Assembly: GCA_017535315.1 (NCBI GenBank)
Contig: JAFXUD010000047.1
Coordinates: 1 to 64,000 of the forward strand
Direction of reading: 5' to 3'
Length of the DNA: 64,000 bases
DNA from: Victivallales bacterium
GTDB taxonomy: Bacteria > Verrucomicrobiota > Lentisphaeria > Oligosphaerales > Oligosphaeraceae
Shown piece after piece: positions 1 through 9,167 of this stretch. Each line of letters opens with the position of its first letter. Position 1 is the stretch's first letter. The notes under the pieces are model-generated. The model did not search any database. It saw only the letters and a program-made list of their open reading frames with translations, and was not told the origin of the DNA. The position numbers and the translations under genes are program-made.

Positions 1-33
1 AATTGCCAATTGCTAATTGCTAATTGCTAAATC
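1..33. repeat. AT-rich tandem repeat of AATTGCTA units
   Basis: An 8-bp unit (AATTGCTA, with a variant AATTGCCA) is repeated about four times. The stop codon and last two codons of the minus-strand MATE gene (Ser-Asn-stop) are read from this repeat. A related stretch lies at 8947-8983, where it ends a truncated ORF. It may extend beyond the left edge of the window. Confidence 0.6.
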
Positions 34-1420
34 CCTTCCAGGGCTGGTTGTCCTTCGGGAACGAGCGGTATATGAAAAAGAGGCAAGTCACGATGGAAAT
101 AATGATGAGCAACCAGGAAATCGGGAAAACCCATAGCAGCATCGGATAAGTGGGGTGCAACGGGAAGATGGAGAAGACCCAGATAATCCTGAAGACACAA
201 GCAAAGGAGAAGACGATGATGAAAGCGGTCATGGAGCGACCGATGCCCCTCATCGTACCCGTCATCACGTTTAAAACGCACCCGATGCCATATGTTGAGA
301 ACATGATATGCATCCGCACCAGCCCCCAGTCTATCACCTCGGGATTTCGTGTGAAGAAGGACAACAGCTCCTTGCCGAAAATCTGCGCAATGGTCCCCAG
401 CGTCATCACAGTGCCCACAGATATCATGCAGCAATAAAGCACGCTTCTCTTCAAGCGTGAATACTGCCGCCCCCCCAGGTTCTGCGCCGTAAAACTGATG
501 GCCGTCGATTGCACACCACCCGAGCAATATGATAAATAGTATTCGATGGAAAGCGCCGCCGTGTTCCCCGAAAGCGCCAACGCCCCGAAGGAGTTGATGG
601 ATGACTGGATGACAATGTTCGCAATGTTGAAACTGATGCCCTGCAAACCGATTGGCACCCCGATCCAAAGGATGCGCTTTAGAATCGCCCAGTCGAACTT
701 CAGTTTGCGGACATGCAACCCGCCGATTTCATGGGTACACTTCAGCGCCAACCAGACCAAGACGGCAGATATGGCATGAGAGATGATGGTCGCCAGTCCC
801 ACGCCATCCACATCCATATGGCAGCAAAGCACGAAAAACAGGTTCATCAGGACATTCACCACGCCCGCGATGGCTAGGAAGACCAGCGGGCGCATCGTGT
901 CCCCAGTCGCCCTCAGGATGGCGCTGCCATAGCCATAGACCATCTTAAAGGGCATCCCCGCAAAGCAGATTCGCATATACAGCACCGACTTCGGGATAAT
1001 CTCAACTGGGGTCTTCATCATCCGCAAAATAGGTGCGCAGATGAATATGCCAAGCAACCCGAAGATGGTTCCAGCCGCCAGTGAAAGTGCCATGGAGGTA
1101 TGGGTGGTGCGGCTCAGTTTCTCCATCTCCTTCGCGCCGAAATACTGCCCTGCCACGACGCTGGCCCCCGTCGAAAGCCCGATGCACAGGTTCAGCAACA
1201 GGTTGGTCAGCGAGGTCGTCGCGCCAACGGCGGCCAAATCACCCTCTGAGGCAAATCGCCCTAGAACAATCAAGTCGGCGGTATTGAAGGTCAACTGGAG
1301 ATAGAGCGAGCCAAGCAGGGGCAAGGTAAAAAGCACAATCTGTTTGAACAATGGCCCATGGCACATGTCCATTGTGTATTTTCGGCCTCCAACGGCGTGA
1401 TATTTATCAGTGATTCCCAC
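20..1420 (-). CDS. MATE family multidrug/cation antiporter
   Basis: An integral membrane transporter of the multidrug and toxic compound extrusion superfamily, expected to export drugs or metabolites in exchange for Na+ or H+ at the inner membrane. The 466-residue length is normal for the family. About twelve hydrophobic segments are visible, and the N-terminus has the family signature (KYTMDMCHGPL followed by FTLPLL and later DLIVLGRFA). The start used is a GTG directly after the stop of the upstream M29 peptidase gene; it keeps the KY-x-MDMC-x-GP segment common in relatives. An ATG 16 codons further in (1372) with GGAGG 13 nt before it is the alternative. It is the last gene of a minus-strand run. 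Its C-terminal codons lie in an AT-rich repeat, so the original C-terminus may have been altered. Substrate cannot be told from sequence. Confidence 0.93.
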   Translation of the reverse strand: MGITDKYHAVGGRKYTMDMCHGPLFKQIVLFTLPLLGSLYLQLTFNTADLIVLGRFASEGDLAAVGATTSLTNLLLNLCIGLSTGASVVAGQYFGAKEMEKLSRTTHTSMALSLAAGTIFGLLGIFICAPILRMMKTPVEIIPKSVLYMRICFAGMPFKMVYGYGSAILRATGDTMRPLVFLAIAGVVNVLMNLFFVLCCHMDVDGVGLATIISHAISAVLVWLALKCTHEIGGLHVRKLKFDWAILKRILWIGVPIGLQGISFNIANIVIQSSINSFGALALSGNTAALSIEYYLSYCSGGVQSTAISFTAQNLGGRQYSRLKRSVLYCCMISVGTVMTLGTIAQIFGKELLSFFTRNPEVIDWGLVRMHIMFSTYGIGCVLNVMTGTMRGIGRSMTAFIIVFSFACVFRIIWVFSIFPLHPTYPMLLWVFPISWLLIIISIVTCLFFIYRSFPKDNQPWKGFSN

Positions 1421-2647
1421 TTAGAAACACCATTCCCCTTTGCTGAAGACAGGGATTCTCCTGCCTTCCGCCGTCGTGCCCGTAATCTCCAAATCGGCGC
1501 ACCCGACCACGAAATCCTCGTGGATGGTGCTGTCATTGACGCCCAGCGCGTGCAGTTCGTCCAGCGTCATCTTGTCATATCCGACGATGGTGTCGTTGTA
1601 GCCCGCCCCCAACGCGAAATGGCATCCCGCGTTCTCATCGAAAATCGTGCTGTAGTAGAGCAGTCCGCTCTGGTTGATGGGGGAACTGAAAGGCACCAAA
1701 GCACACTCGCCGATGTAGGCGGCCCCCTCGTCTGTGGCAATCAGCAAATTCAAATCGCGTTGCCCCTTCTCCGCATGCCATTCCACGGCCTTTCCCTCGT
1801 GGAAGCGGATGGAAAACCCATCGATGAGCGCCCCCGTGTGCGTCAGCAGTGGACGCGTCGCCACCAGCAGACCTTCGGCAACGCCCTTCTTGGGCGTGAT
1901 GAAAAGCTCCTCGGACGGAAGATTCGCCTGGAAGGCGCGATTGCTCAAATCCCTGCTTTCGCCCCCCTCGAAGATGCTGTTCGGTATCAGCCCGATCGTA
2001 AAATCCGTGCCATTCGAGGCTTGATAGTGCAGTGATTGAAACTGATGACCGTTGAGGATACCCGCCCTGCGGTCAAAGTTCCCCTGGATGCGCTTCCAGT
2101 TCTCCACTGATTTTCCATCGACATAGCAGGCCGCCAGAATCGCACTCCACAACCGTTCGACAGCCTCGCTGTCGGAAACGCCAGGAAATACTTTGCGCGC
2201 CCAACCAATGCTAGGCACCGTGGCGATGCACCACTGGTGCTTGCCCTCCCGCCTGTCCCTAAAAGGCTTCGCAAACTTGCGTATGGCCCCTTCGGCACGC
2301 GCTATCTTCTCCGAATCCAGACCGTCGAAGATGTCGGGCGGAGTAGATTCAAGATACAGCGTCGCGGGAAGATTCTCAACCTGCCACTCCAGGCGCGGCG
2401 CCATCCATGGCTTCGGCTTGGAAAGAATCCCCTCCTCCACATAAGTATAATCCAGACGGCGGCACTGCGAATCCTCCCAACGGAGTATCACCTCTGACAC
2501 GCCATGTTCATAAAGCGACTTGACCACCATGCGGACAAAATCGGGCTGGTCCAGTTCCGCGTAAACCATCACCGCCTGCCCCTTGTCGGGATTCACACCC
2601 GCCTCGACAATTAGCCGCGCATAGTCTTGCAACAACGATATATCCAT
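1421..2647 (-). CDS. M29 family metallo-aminopeptidase
   Basis: A thermophilic-aminopeptidase-like (AmpS/PepS, peptidase family M29) cytosolic enzyme that removes N-terminal residues from peptides using a two-metal centre. Candidate metal ligands are visible in order: a Glu in the ESRDL-x-NRAFQANLPSEE region, Glu in IGECALVP, His in GCHFALGAGY, His in STIHEDFVVG and Asp in CADLEITG. Length (408 residues) matches the family. The ATG at 2647 is chosen because AGAGG lies about 10 nt upstream; the longer TTG start at 2665 would overlap the preceding gene. It begins 4 nt after the stop of the isochorismatase-like gene, so the two are probably co-transcribed and perhaps translationally coupled. Catalytic assignment is by family motif only. 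Confidence 0.9.
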   Translation of the reverse strand: MDISLLQDYARLIVEAGVNPDKGQAVMVYAELDQPDFVRMVVKSLYEHGVSEVILRWEDSQCRRLDYTYVEEGILSKPKPWMAPRLEWQVENLPATLYLESTPPDIFDGLDSEKIARAEGAIRKFAKPFRDRREGKHQWCIATVPSIGWARKVFPGVSDSEAVERLWSAILAACYVDGKSVENWKRIQGNFDRRAGILNGHQFQSLHYQASNGTDFTIGLIPNSIFEGGESRDLSNRAFQANLPSEELFITPKKGVAEGLLVATRPLLTHTGALIDGFSIRFHEGKAVEWHAEKGQRDLNLLIATDEGAAYIGECALVPFSSPINQSGLLYYSTIFDENAGCHFALGAGYNDTIVGYDKMTLDELHALGVNDSTIHEDFVVGCADLEITGTTAEGRRIPVFSKGEWCF

Positions 2648-2651
2648 TCTC

Positions 2652-3320
2652 TTATTTCCTCTCAATTTTCAGCACATCATCCACGTCAATCAGCTCCGCC
2701 GCCCACTGTGAAAGCACCATCGTCACCGCCTTGTGAAGCCCCTGGTCCTCCCAGGTCTCCTTGTGCTCGATGGCAGCTGCGGCGTCTGGCACAAAGAATA
2801 TGCGGAACCCCTCATGAACCATGCGGATGATTCCCAGCGGCCTCCCGATAACGCACATGTTGGTGTTGAAGCCGCAATAGACAAGATTCGCAATGCCCCT
2901 CGCCTTCAAATCCGCCGCAAACGCCTCTGGCTTATGCTCCTGATGGTAAAGAATCTCCAGCTTGCCCTGCGCTGCCAGTTCCTTCAGTTCAGGGAAGATG
3001 TCATAGCCGTAGCCATCCTTGTCCTTGGCGTTGGTCAGCACAATGGCGGGAAAGCCAAGTTCTGTCATCTTCTTTGCCAATGGCAGCAGCTTGCCGTAGA
3101 AGATGTTGCGGCTATTGGTGTTCAGCCGTTCATCTCCCACCTCGTTCCATGGGTCCATGATGATCAGCAGCGTCTTCGTCGTGTCAAACTGCCTGACTGG
3201 ATGATGGACCGCCTCCTCCACCTCGTAGAACCTGTTGCCATCCTTGATGTAGGGAAACAGATGGCGGTTCTCGTCCAGCTTGAAGTAGGTCCTGTGCAGG
3301 GTGGGAATATCGTAAATCAT
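2652..3320 (-). CDS. Isochorismatase-like cysteine hydrolase
   Basis: A member of the isochorismatase-like hydrolase superfamily (nicotinamidase and related amidohydrolases), which cleave C-N or ether bonds through a Cys nucleophile in an Asp-Lys-Cys triad. Visible are the Asp loop (LLIIMDPWNEVGD), a Lys in the central TNAKDKDG region and the nucleophile loop (GFNTNMCVIGRP). About 222 residues from the chosen ATG at 3320, which has GGAG 7 nt upstream. A longer form from a GTG at 3398 (GGAGG 6 nt upstream) would add a hydrophobic segment resembling a signal peptide, but that stretch is AT-rich and less coding-like than the rest. It lies between the GH95-like gene and the M29 peptidase, so a catabolic role is possible. 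The substrate is unknown. Confidence 0.82.
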   Translation of the reverse strand: MIYDIPTLHRTYFKLDENRHLFPYIKDGNRFYEVEEAVHHPVRQFDTTKTLLIIMDPWNEVGDERLNTNSRNIFYGKLLPLAKKMTELGFPAIVLTNAKDKDGYGYDIFPELKELAAQGKLEILYHQEHKPEAFAADLKARGIANLVYCGFNTNMCVIGRPLGIIRMVHEGFRIFFVPDAAAAIEHKETWEDQGLHKAVTMVLSQWAAELIDVDDVLKIERK

Positions 3321-3410
3321 GCCAAAACTCCAAGAGTGTATGAAGGACACAATTAAAAACACAGACGATAAGAGCGATGGTGTTTTGCTGTCAATCACGC
3401 TCAACCTCCT

Positions 3411-6014
3411 CTACCGTTCGCTGTAGCTTACGTCGTCGCCATAGCCAATCGGACAGTTCTTGCCATAGCTTCGCACGCCTGGCGTGTGCTCTGGAGCATC
3501 CACCGACGACGATTCAACACCCTTTCGACGCCATGCCAGTTTTTCTCCAGGCTTCAGTGAAACCGTCACTTGACCATCAACCAGAGGCTCTTCGCACGAT
3601 ACGCTGCTCTTGCGCCCTTCAACGTGGCGATAATGCGCCAGCGACTGCGGCAGATTCCCACCGAACAGGCGTACCTTGCCGCTCCAGGGTTCGTTGCCAC
3701 AGGTAATCTCCAGCCATTTGACGCCCTTTTTGTCCTTGGCTGCCGAGACGGTCAGTCCGCCTTCCGCCGCCAGGTTGTGGAAGGAAAGGTGGTCGCCGAA
3801 GCATTTCAACGGCACAGGGAAGATCTTGATTTCGTTCTTCTGGCTTTGCAACATGCACTCCATAACGGCATAGAGGTATGCGCCGCCCTGCTGCACCATG
3901 CTCATCGTCTTGTCCCGTCCATGACGGTTGGCGCTCTGTCCAAGCAGCGAATGCCCTTGCGTGCCCTGAACTTTGTACGCGTGACGCTTCTCCGCCAGTG
4001 TGTGAAGCACGCGCCCGCCAATGTAGGCAAACATCCCATTGGACTTCACAAAGTCAGATATTAGCAAATCCCGCAACAAGGTTTCTGCGTATTCCGCATC
4101 GCGCAACTTGATGGCGGAGGTCAGAAGCCAGCCCGCCGACAAATCGCACCCGACGCCTATCTTACCTGCCAGCCCCTTGCGCATCGTATGGTCCAAATGC
4201 TCGCGCACGGTCTTACGCGCAACCTTCGCCAGCGGCGAATCCGCATCCACCTCCTCGGCTGGTACCAGGCACGCCAGATAGCTTGGATGGCAGAGCATCG
4301 TGCGACCTTCCTCGCTCCCCGAAATGATGAACTCCCCATCCTTCTGCGGATACTCGGGGAAATGCGCCAATATCGCCTCCGCCTTCGCCGCCGTATCGCT
4401 CCATTGCCCAAGACGTTTGTTGAAATCGACGACAGCCACAAAAAGCTCCTTGAAGAGCGCCAGGTCGTTGCCTGTATCCCACGCGGGGAAAACGCCCTGC
4501 TCAGGCGCCCAGGAGGGACCTACTGTTATCGTCCCCTTTCCGTTGTCCTTGCAGTACAGGAAGTAGTACCGCGCACAGGATTCGAGGATGGGCAGTATCG
4601 TGTTGCGCAGGCGCTTCATGTCGGGCTCGTAGAGGGCCCACTTGATGTAGTTGTCCGCATAGAAGCCCGTCGAACAACGCATCATGCGGTAGAATCCGCG
4701 AGACATCTCCTCGCCCGTGGGGCCACACGCCTGCGGGAAACGTAGTTCGTCCACGCCAAACACCTTCTTCGTCTGACGGCGCAATGTGCCAAACCACGAT
4801 TCCAGCGTGGAGAAAAGACACTCGTGAAGTTCGGGGTGGTTCAGCGGGAAGAGTGGCCAACTCCACATGGAGTTGTTGATGTCACCATGGTAGTCGCCGC
4901 TCCAAGGAGCGGATGCATCCGCATTCCAAAGCCCGAAAAGCCCTGGCATCACCTTGCCGCGCGAGATTGCCGCCAACTGATAGACATTGTTGTACCAAAG
5001 TCCCTCCATTGCCGCGTTCTCCATCGTGATGCCACTTCGGTTCCAGAAGTTGCGCCACCAGGCGCGATTGCGCTTCTGGATGCTGGCAAAGCCCTCTGCC
5101 TTTGCGCCGCAAAGGCGTTTTTTCGCCACTTCCAGCAAGTCGCCTTTCGAGCCGTCTATATCGACAATCAGCGTGTGGTAGATGCAGTACTCAAAGCGCG
5201 TGCCAGTGTTCTTTTTGATGCCGTCTCCAGTCAGGCTGGACTTCAATGCCTCCAGTGGGTTGGACTGGTAGTTTTTGTCAATGTCGATGGCAACGCGCCC
5301 GTTCTCCAGCCCCTTCGCGACTTTGAAGGGACGCCCGTCGATGCAAACGGCGGCCAGTGCGCGCAGCTCCTCCTTGAAACCGAACTCGATGAAGAGGATG
5401 CCATCCTCGGTAGTGCCGCTGCGCAGAATCTCCGATTCGGGATCAGGCATGCGATAAAGCTCCAGACGCTGACGGTAGTTGAACTTGCAGAGTTCATGGA
5501 CGAATGAGTCCTCCACATGGATGGCGGTCACATCGGATTCAGGATCGATAAGAGCCGTCCACGTCTCCGCCTTCGAGGCAAGCTCATAGCTGCCGTGGAC
5601 CTCGCCTCGTGCGAGATCAAGAGACATGCGGCGGTCAAACAGGGTGTGCGTCTGGGTCAAAGCCACCCAGTTGTCCACCTCCAGTGAGAGGCGTCCACCT
5701 GGTTTGAAATTGGGGCGTTCCGTGTCGAAGAACTCCTTGTCTAGTTCCTTCCGCAGAGCCTCTGGCCCCTCCTTTTGCAGGATGGCAAGCACCTTGTCAA
5801 GAGGCAGCCTGTCAGGTCCAACAAGATGCCTTTTCCACAAGTCCAGCCGTGTGAAGGCATATTCAAAGGCGGTATCATCAGGCTCGTAAAACAGCCCGCC
5901 GAACTGCCCATTGCCTAGCGGCAGTCCATTCTGCCACACAGAAGGACTGTTCGCGAAGGACAGCGTGTGCATCGATGCACGCAAGACACCAGAAAAGCTC
6001 TTCGTTTTTTTCAT
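3411..6014 (-). CDS. GH95-like glycoside hydrolase
   Basis: A large (about 867 residues) glycosidase most like family GH95 (alpha-L-fucosidase / alpha-L-galactosidase), an (alpha/alpha)6-barrel inverting enzyme. Family-like signatures are an N-terminal beta-domain motif WQNGLPLGNGQFGG, a central GLFGLWNADASAPWSGDYHGDINNSMWSW block matching the GH95 'GLWN...W...N-x-N...MW' region that holds the catalytic Asn residues, and GPSWAPEQGVF resembling the 'PS-x-SPE' segment. No signal peptide is apparent, so it may act on imported oligosaccharides. The ATG at 6014 is preferred (AAGGTG 5 nt upstream) over an adjacent GTG. It follows the rRNA methyltransferase gene by about 24 nt and precedes the isochorismatase-like gene. 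The exact sugar specificity is inferred only. Confidence 0.8.
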   Translation of the reverse strand: MKKTKSFSGVLRASMHTLSFANSPSVWQNGLPLGNGQFGGLFYEPDDTAFEYAFTRLDLWKRHLVGPDRLPLDKVLAILQKEGPEALRKELDKEFFDTERPNFKPGGRLSLEVDNWVALTQTHTLFDRRMSLDLARGEVHGSYELASKAETWTALIDPESDVTAIHVEDSFVHELCKFNYRQRLELYRMPDPESEILRSGTTEDGILFIEFGFKEELRALAAVCIDGRPFKVAKGLENGRVAIDIDKNYQSNPLEALKSSLTGDGIKKNTGTRFEYCIYHTLIVDIDGSKGDLLEVAKKRLCGAKAEGFASIQKRNRAWWRNFWNRSGITMENAAMEGLWYNNVYQLAAISRGKVMPGLFGLWNADASAPWSGDYHGDINNSMWSWPLFPLNHPELHECLFSTLESWFGTLRRQTKKVFGVDELRFPQACGPTGEEMSRGFYRMMRCSTGFYADNYIKWALYEPDMKRLRNTILPILESCARYYFLYCKDNGKGTITVGPSWAPEQGVFPAWDTGNDLALFKELFVAVVDFNKRLGQWSDTAAKAEAILAHFPEYPQKDGEFIISGSEEGRTMLCHPSYLACLVPAEEVDADSPLAKVARKTVREHLDHTMRKGLAGKIGVGCDLSAGWLLTSAIKLRDAEYAETLLRDLLISDFVKSNGMFAYIGGRVLHTLAEKRHAYKVQGTQGHSLLGQSANRHGRDKTMSMVQQGGAYLYAVMECMLQSQKNEIKIFPVPLKCFGDHLSFHNLAAEGGLTVSAAKDKKGVKWLEITCGNEPWSGKVRLFGGNLPQSLAHYRHVEGRKSSVSCEEPLVDGQVTVSLKPGEKLAWRRKGVESSSVDAPEHTPGVRSYGKNCPIGYGDDVSYSER

Positions 6015-6038
6015 CACTTCACCTTATCCTGTAACTTC

Positions 6039-6758
6039 TTATTTCAAAACATACAGCGCAATTCCAGCGGCCACCGAGGCATTCAGTGAGTTGACGTGTC
6101 CGCACTGCGGAATGGCCGCCACGTAATTGGAGCAGTTCAGGATGAACTGGCTTACGCCAGAGTTCTCCCCGCCAGCCACGAGAAGCAGCTTCTCTGGCTT
6201 TGCGTCGCGTATCTTCTCCAGGGTTGTCTTGCCAGCACCGTCCAGAGAAACCACGGTATATCCTTCGTCCAAGGCGATTTTCACATATTGGTTTGGCGAA
6301 CAGTTGCAGGCGATGTTGAGGTGCTCGCATGCCCCCGCTGATGATTTGGCAACTGATGGTATCACCAACGGTGCGCCCCGTCGCGGCAGCAGGATGTTCT
6401 TCCAGCCGAATACCTCCGCACTGCGCATGATGGCTCCCACGTTATGCGGGTCTTCGATGGAATCCAGCAACAGAAGCCGTGATTGACCCAGCAGCTCCGC
6501 GAAAGGTGTATAAGGGAACGGCCCCGATTCAAGGACAGCCCCTTGGTGCTCGCGCGTGCCGCAAAGGTCGAAAAGCCTTCCCTTGTCCGTCCATTCAACC
6601 CGTATATTGCGGGCAGCCAGGACGGAAGCCAGCTTCTTCTGGCGCGGATTGGAGGTGCCCTCCTTGTTGAGCCAAACGCATTCTATCTTACGCCGCCCTG
6701 CACAGACCGCCTCGAAAACAGGGTTAATGCCATATATCCGTTCAGAACTCTCTTGCAT
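6039..6758 (-). CDS. rlmB: SpoU/TrmH-type RNA 2'-O-methyltransferase (RlmB-like)
   Basis: A SPOUT-superfamily methyltransferase, most like RlmB, which uses SAM to methylate the 2'-OH of G2251 in 23S rRNA. All three SpoU motifs are visible: DSIEDPHNVGAIMRSAEVFG (about residues 98-117, with the catalytic Asn and Arg), VAGGENSGVS and IPQCGHVNSLNASVAAGIALY. The trefoil-knot domain is preceded by an N-terminal substrate-binding domain starting YGINPVFEAV. The 239-residue length is normal. Motif 3 has IPQCG rather than the usual IPMxG. It sits between phoH and the GH95-like gene in a compact minus-strand run. Assignment to rlmB rather than another TrmH paralogue rests on the N-terminal domain. Confidence 0.9.
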   Translation of the reverse strand: MQESSERIYGINPVFEAVCAGRRKIECVWLNKEGTSNPRQKKLASVLAARNIRVEWTDKGRLFDLCGTREHQGAVLESGPFPYTPFAELLGQSRLLLLDSIEDPHNVGAIMRSAEVFGWKNILLPRRGAPLVIPSVAKSSAGACEHLNIACNCSPNQYVKIALDEGYTVVSLDGAGKTTLEKIRDAKPEKLLLVAGGENSGVSQFILNCSNYVAAIPQCGHVNSLNASVAAGIALYVLK

Positions 6759-6770
6759 AAAAAAACTCCT

Positions 6771-8075
6771 TTATAGCAGCAGTGCAGCCGTCTCGGCCAA
6801 CTGCGACCGTTCTCCTTTAACCATGGTCACATGCGCGGCCAGCGGGCTGTCCAGAAAACGGCTGACCAGCCGCGTCAGCCCGTTCGAGCGTGAATCAACG
6901 TATGGGTTGTCAATCTGCGCGGGATCACCCGTCAGCACCACCTTGCTGCCGTTGCCTATTCGGGTGATGGCGGTCTTTACCTCCAACGGAGTGAGGTTCT
7001 GCGCCTCGTCGATGATGACGAACTGGTTTGGGATGCTGCGCCCACGGATGTAGGTCAGCGGCTCCACGCTGATTTCAGGGCAGTTCATGATGTCGTTCGG
7101 CAGCGTCCGTGAGGGTGATTTCCTGTCAATGGAGCGTATCAACTCCAGCGCGTCATAAACAGGCTGCATCCAGGGGCGCATCTTGTCATTGATGTCCCCA
7201 GGCAAATACCCCAAATCGCGGCTAACGGGCATCGTCGGACGAAACACCAGCAGCTTCTCGTATCTCCGTTCCGAAAAAATCTGCTGCAAGGCCGCTGCAA
7301 TGGCCAGCAGCGTCTTGCCCGTGCCCGCACGTCCCGCCAAGGTCACCAGCGTGACAGATGGATCCAGCAGCGCGTCCAGCGCAAAGGTCTGCTCCAAATT
7401 CAGACTATGGACACCGCACGCGCGTTTTGCACAATCCAGCAATGGACGGAGCTCACCCGACTTAGCAAAGTACCTCGCACAGCAGCCATTCTTCACGTTG
7501 TCTGTCTCATGTGCAAAGACATACTCGTTGTCGTGGAAGGATTTGCGTTTCGGCATCACAGGACGGCCTTCCTTGAGCATGGCAAGAAGCTCTGTTGGCA
7601 TGACCATGCGCCGCCAGCCACGTACGACATCGGTGTCCAACGGGGTCTCTTGACCATAGTCAACCGCCTCCAGTCCCAACGCATCCGCCTTGACGCGCAG
7701 ATTCACGCTTTTTGTCACAATCATGGCTGGCTGCCCATTGTCCCGCATTTCGCGCGCCATTTCAAGGAGGGCCTGATTGGAGCGCCGTTCAGCAAAGCCC
7801 CCTGCCCCGACCTGCACCACACCGCCGTTCTCCAACTTCACGCCGTCGCGCAGGCTGCCTTGCCCGCGCAACTTGTCAAAGACGGCAGCGGCGTTGCGGG
7901 CGTTCCGCGAGGTCTCGTCAGTGCCGTGCTTAAAGCGGTCAAGGTCCTCGATGACCTCAAATGGGACGATGACCGTAGCATCGGGAAAGTGTTCCAGAGC
8001 CTGAGGATCGAACAGCAGGACATTGGTGTCCAGCAGATATATTTGTGCATTGGGGTGTTTGTTCTTTCTCTGCAT
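6771..8075 (-). CDS. PhoH-like ATPase with N-terminal PIN domain (PhoH2 type)
   Basis: A two-domain protein joining a PIN ribonuclease domain to a PhoH P-loop ATPase. PhoH2 proteins of this layout have been reported as sequence-specific RNA helicase/RNases. The PIN domain begins at about residue 12 with YLLDTNVLLFDP and has further acidic residues at FEVIEDLDRFK and around the ETSRNAR segment. The ATPase domain has Walker A LAGRAGTGKT (about 246-255) and Walker B FVIIDEAQNLTPLEVKTAITRIG (about 347-369), followed by VVLTGDPAQIDNPY. Length (434) fits PhoH2. It is followed 13 nt later by the RlmB-like gene, an association consistent with RNA metabolism. No partner antitoxin is visible. Confidence 0.93.
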   Translation of the reverse strand: MQRKNKHPNAQIYLLDTNVLLFDPQALEHFPDATVIVPFEVIEDLDRFKHGTDETSRNARNAAAVFDKLRGQGSLRDGVKLENGGVVQVGAGGFAERRSNQALLEMAREMRDNGQPAMIVTKSVNLRVKADALGLEAVDYGQETPLDTDVVRGWRRMVMPTELLAMLKEGRPVMPKRKSFHDNEYVFAHETDNVKNGCCARYFAKSGELRPLLDCAKRACGVHSLNLEQTFALDALLDPSVTLVTLAGRAGTGKTLLAIAAALQQIFSERRYEKLLVFRPTMPVSRDLGYLPGDINDKMRPWMQPVYDALELIRSIDRKSPSRTLPNDIMNCPEISVEPLTYIRGRSIPNQFVIIDEAQNLTPLEVKTAITRIGNGSKVVLTGDPAQIDNPYVDSRSNGLTRLVSRFLDSPLAAHVTMVKGERSQLAETAALLL

Positions 8076-8088
8076 GTTGGGTGTTGTT

Positions 8089-8946
8089 TTATAGATTCCG
8101 TGAAATAATCTGCAGGGAGTTCGGCTTCAGACCTCCCATATAGTTGCAAATCACAGGGCATTTGGCGCGAAACAGGTAGAATATGGGTCGGTCATAGCCG
8201 TCCAGGCTCTCCAGATTCCCCTGCCCTTTGGCAACCACCACGTCCGCCGCCCGCATGGCTTCCAAAAAGCCAGGGGCTGTTGTGGCCACGTTGACGCCCG
8301 CCGTGAAATCACCCGTGTCATAGACAGGGATGCCGTGGAAGCCAGATGCCTCCAATTCACGGCGCGTCACATCGTTCAGCACAGGGCCTCCGCGCACGCC
8401 TACGGCAATTCTGCCGCGATAGCGTTCCACCAGAAGCGCATCGAAAACGGCCTCGCCGCAGTTGTCCAAGACATAGAAGATGGAGTGTGCATTATCCAAA
8501 GAAAACCGAAGCTTTTCAATGGCTCCTGTATCCAATGGCAAATCAAAAACCTCCAGCATCAGTTTGCGCGCTGTCTCCAAGTTCAGGTCGTTGAAGACAC
8601 CATAGTCCAGAATATTGCCGCCGATGACAAACTTCACCATCGCGCTGAACCAATCTGGCTGCCGTGACAATTCATCCAATAGCGTTTCACGCAAGGCGCA
8701 AGCTAGAGCCGTGCTGTCGTCCTTCTCCTTGCGGTACATATCCAGTGTGCCGCAATGGTGGTAGAGCACCTGGGACATGACGCGAACGTAATCAGGCGGC
8801 GAATACGGCGCGGGCGTAACGGTGTAAAGCGCATCCACAAAATCATTGTAGATGTCCATATACCGCTTCGGCGACGTGGTGGCACGCTCCAGCAGGCTCT
8901 TCAGCTGGCGAAACGCGCAGGGTATGCAATCAGAACTTATTTTCAT
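8089..8946 (-). CDS. DUF89 / ARMT1-like damage-control phosphatase
   Basis: A metal-dependent phosphatase of the DUF89 family, whose members hydrolyse phosphate from damaged or side-product metabolites. Visible signatures are the N-terminal Cys pair (DCIPCAFRQ), the DNCGEAVFD metal-binding Asp-Asn segment (about residue 161) and KGQGNLESLDGY near the C-terminus. It corresponds to the CxxC-containing subfamily I of stand-alone prokaryotic DUF89 proteins. The 285-residue length is normal. The ATG has no Shine-Dalgarno sequence; instead an AT-rich repeat ends only a few bases upstream, so its original leader may have been replaced. It lies 13 nt upstream of phoH. The physiological substrate is unknown. 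Confidence 0.88.
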   Translation of the reverse strand: MKISSDCIPCAFRQLKSLLERATTSPKRYMDIYNDFVDALYTVTPAPYSPPDYVRVMSQVLYHHCGTLDMYRKEKDDSTALACALRETLLDELSRQPDWFSAMVKFVIGGNILDYGVFNDLNLETARKLMLEVFDLPLDTGAIEKLRFSLDNAHSIFYVLDNCGEAVFDALLVERYRGRIAVGVRGGPVLNDVTRRELEASGFHGIPVYDTGDFTAGVNVATTAPGFLEAMRAADVVVAKGQGNLESLDGYDRPIFYLFRAKCPVICNYMGGLKPNSLQIISRNL

Positions 8947-8983
8947 CTAGCAACTTACAATTAGTAATTAGCAATCAACAACT
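8947..8983. repeat. AT-rich repeat at the break of a truncated gene
   Basis: A stretch related to the AATTGCTA repeat at the window start. Read on the minus strand it gives ATTGCTAATTACTAATTG. It supplies the premature stop (IANY-stop) of the TIM-barrel fragment at 8961-9155 and ends just before the DUF89 start codon. Confidence 0.5.
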
Positions 8984-9155
8984 CATCCAGCCACTTCTTG
9001 ATTTGGACAATCTCACTCTCATCGTAGCGGAAATCCGTACACCACTGGTGATACCAATGCAAATGGGTGATTTCCGCCTCCGCAATCGCCTTCAAGATAG
9101 GCTGAGGACTGTCTGTCGAAGTATAATAATCCGTGTTAATCGCAATCTGCATCAT
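8961..9155 (-). pseudogene. Truncated sugar phosphate isomerase/epimerase-like (TIM-barrel) gene
   Basis: About 63-65 residues resembling the extreme N-terminus of xylose-isomerase-like TIM-barrel (AP endonuclease 2 superfamily) proteins: QIAINTDYYTS, then ILKAIAEAEITHLHWYHQW and a following helix EIVQIKKWLDEL. Full members are about 270-300 residues, so only the first beta-alpha units remain. The reading frame ends exactly where an AT-rich repeat begins. A ribosome binding site (GAGG 5-8 nt before the ATG cluster) is intact, so a short peptide could still be made. It lies between miaA and the DUF89 gene. It could be a deletion remnant; a functional micro-protein cannot be excluded. Confidence 0.55.
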
Positions 9156-9167
9156 CACCTCGGTTGT

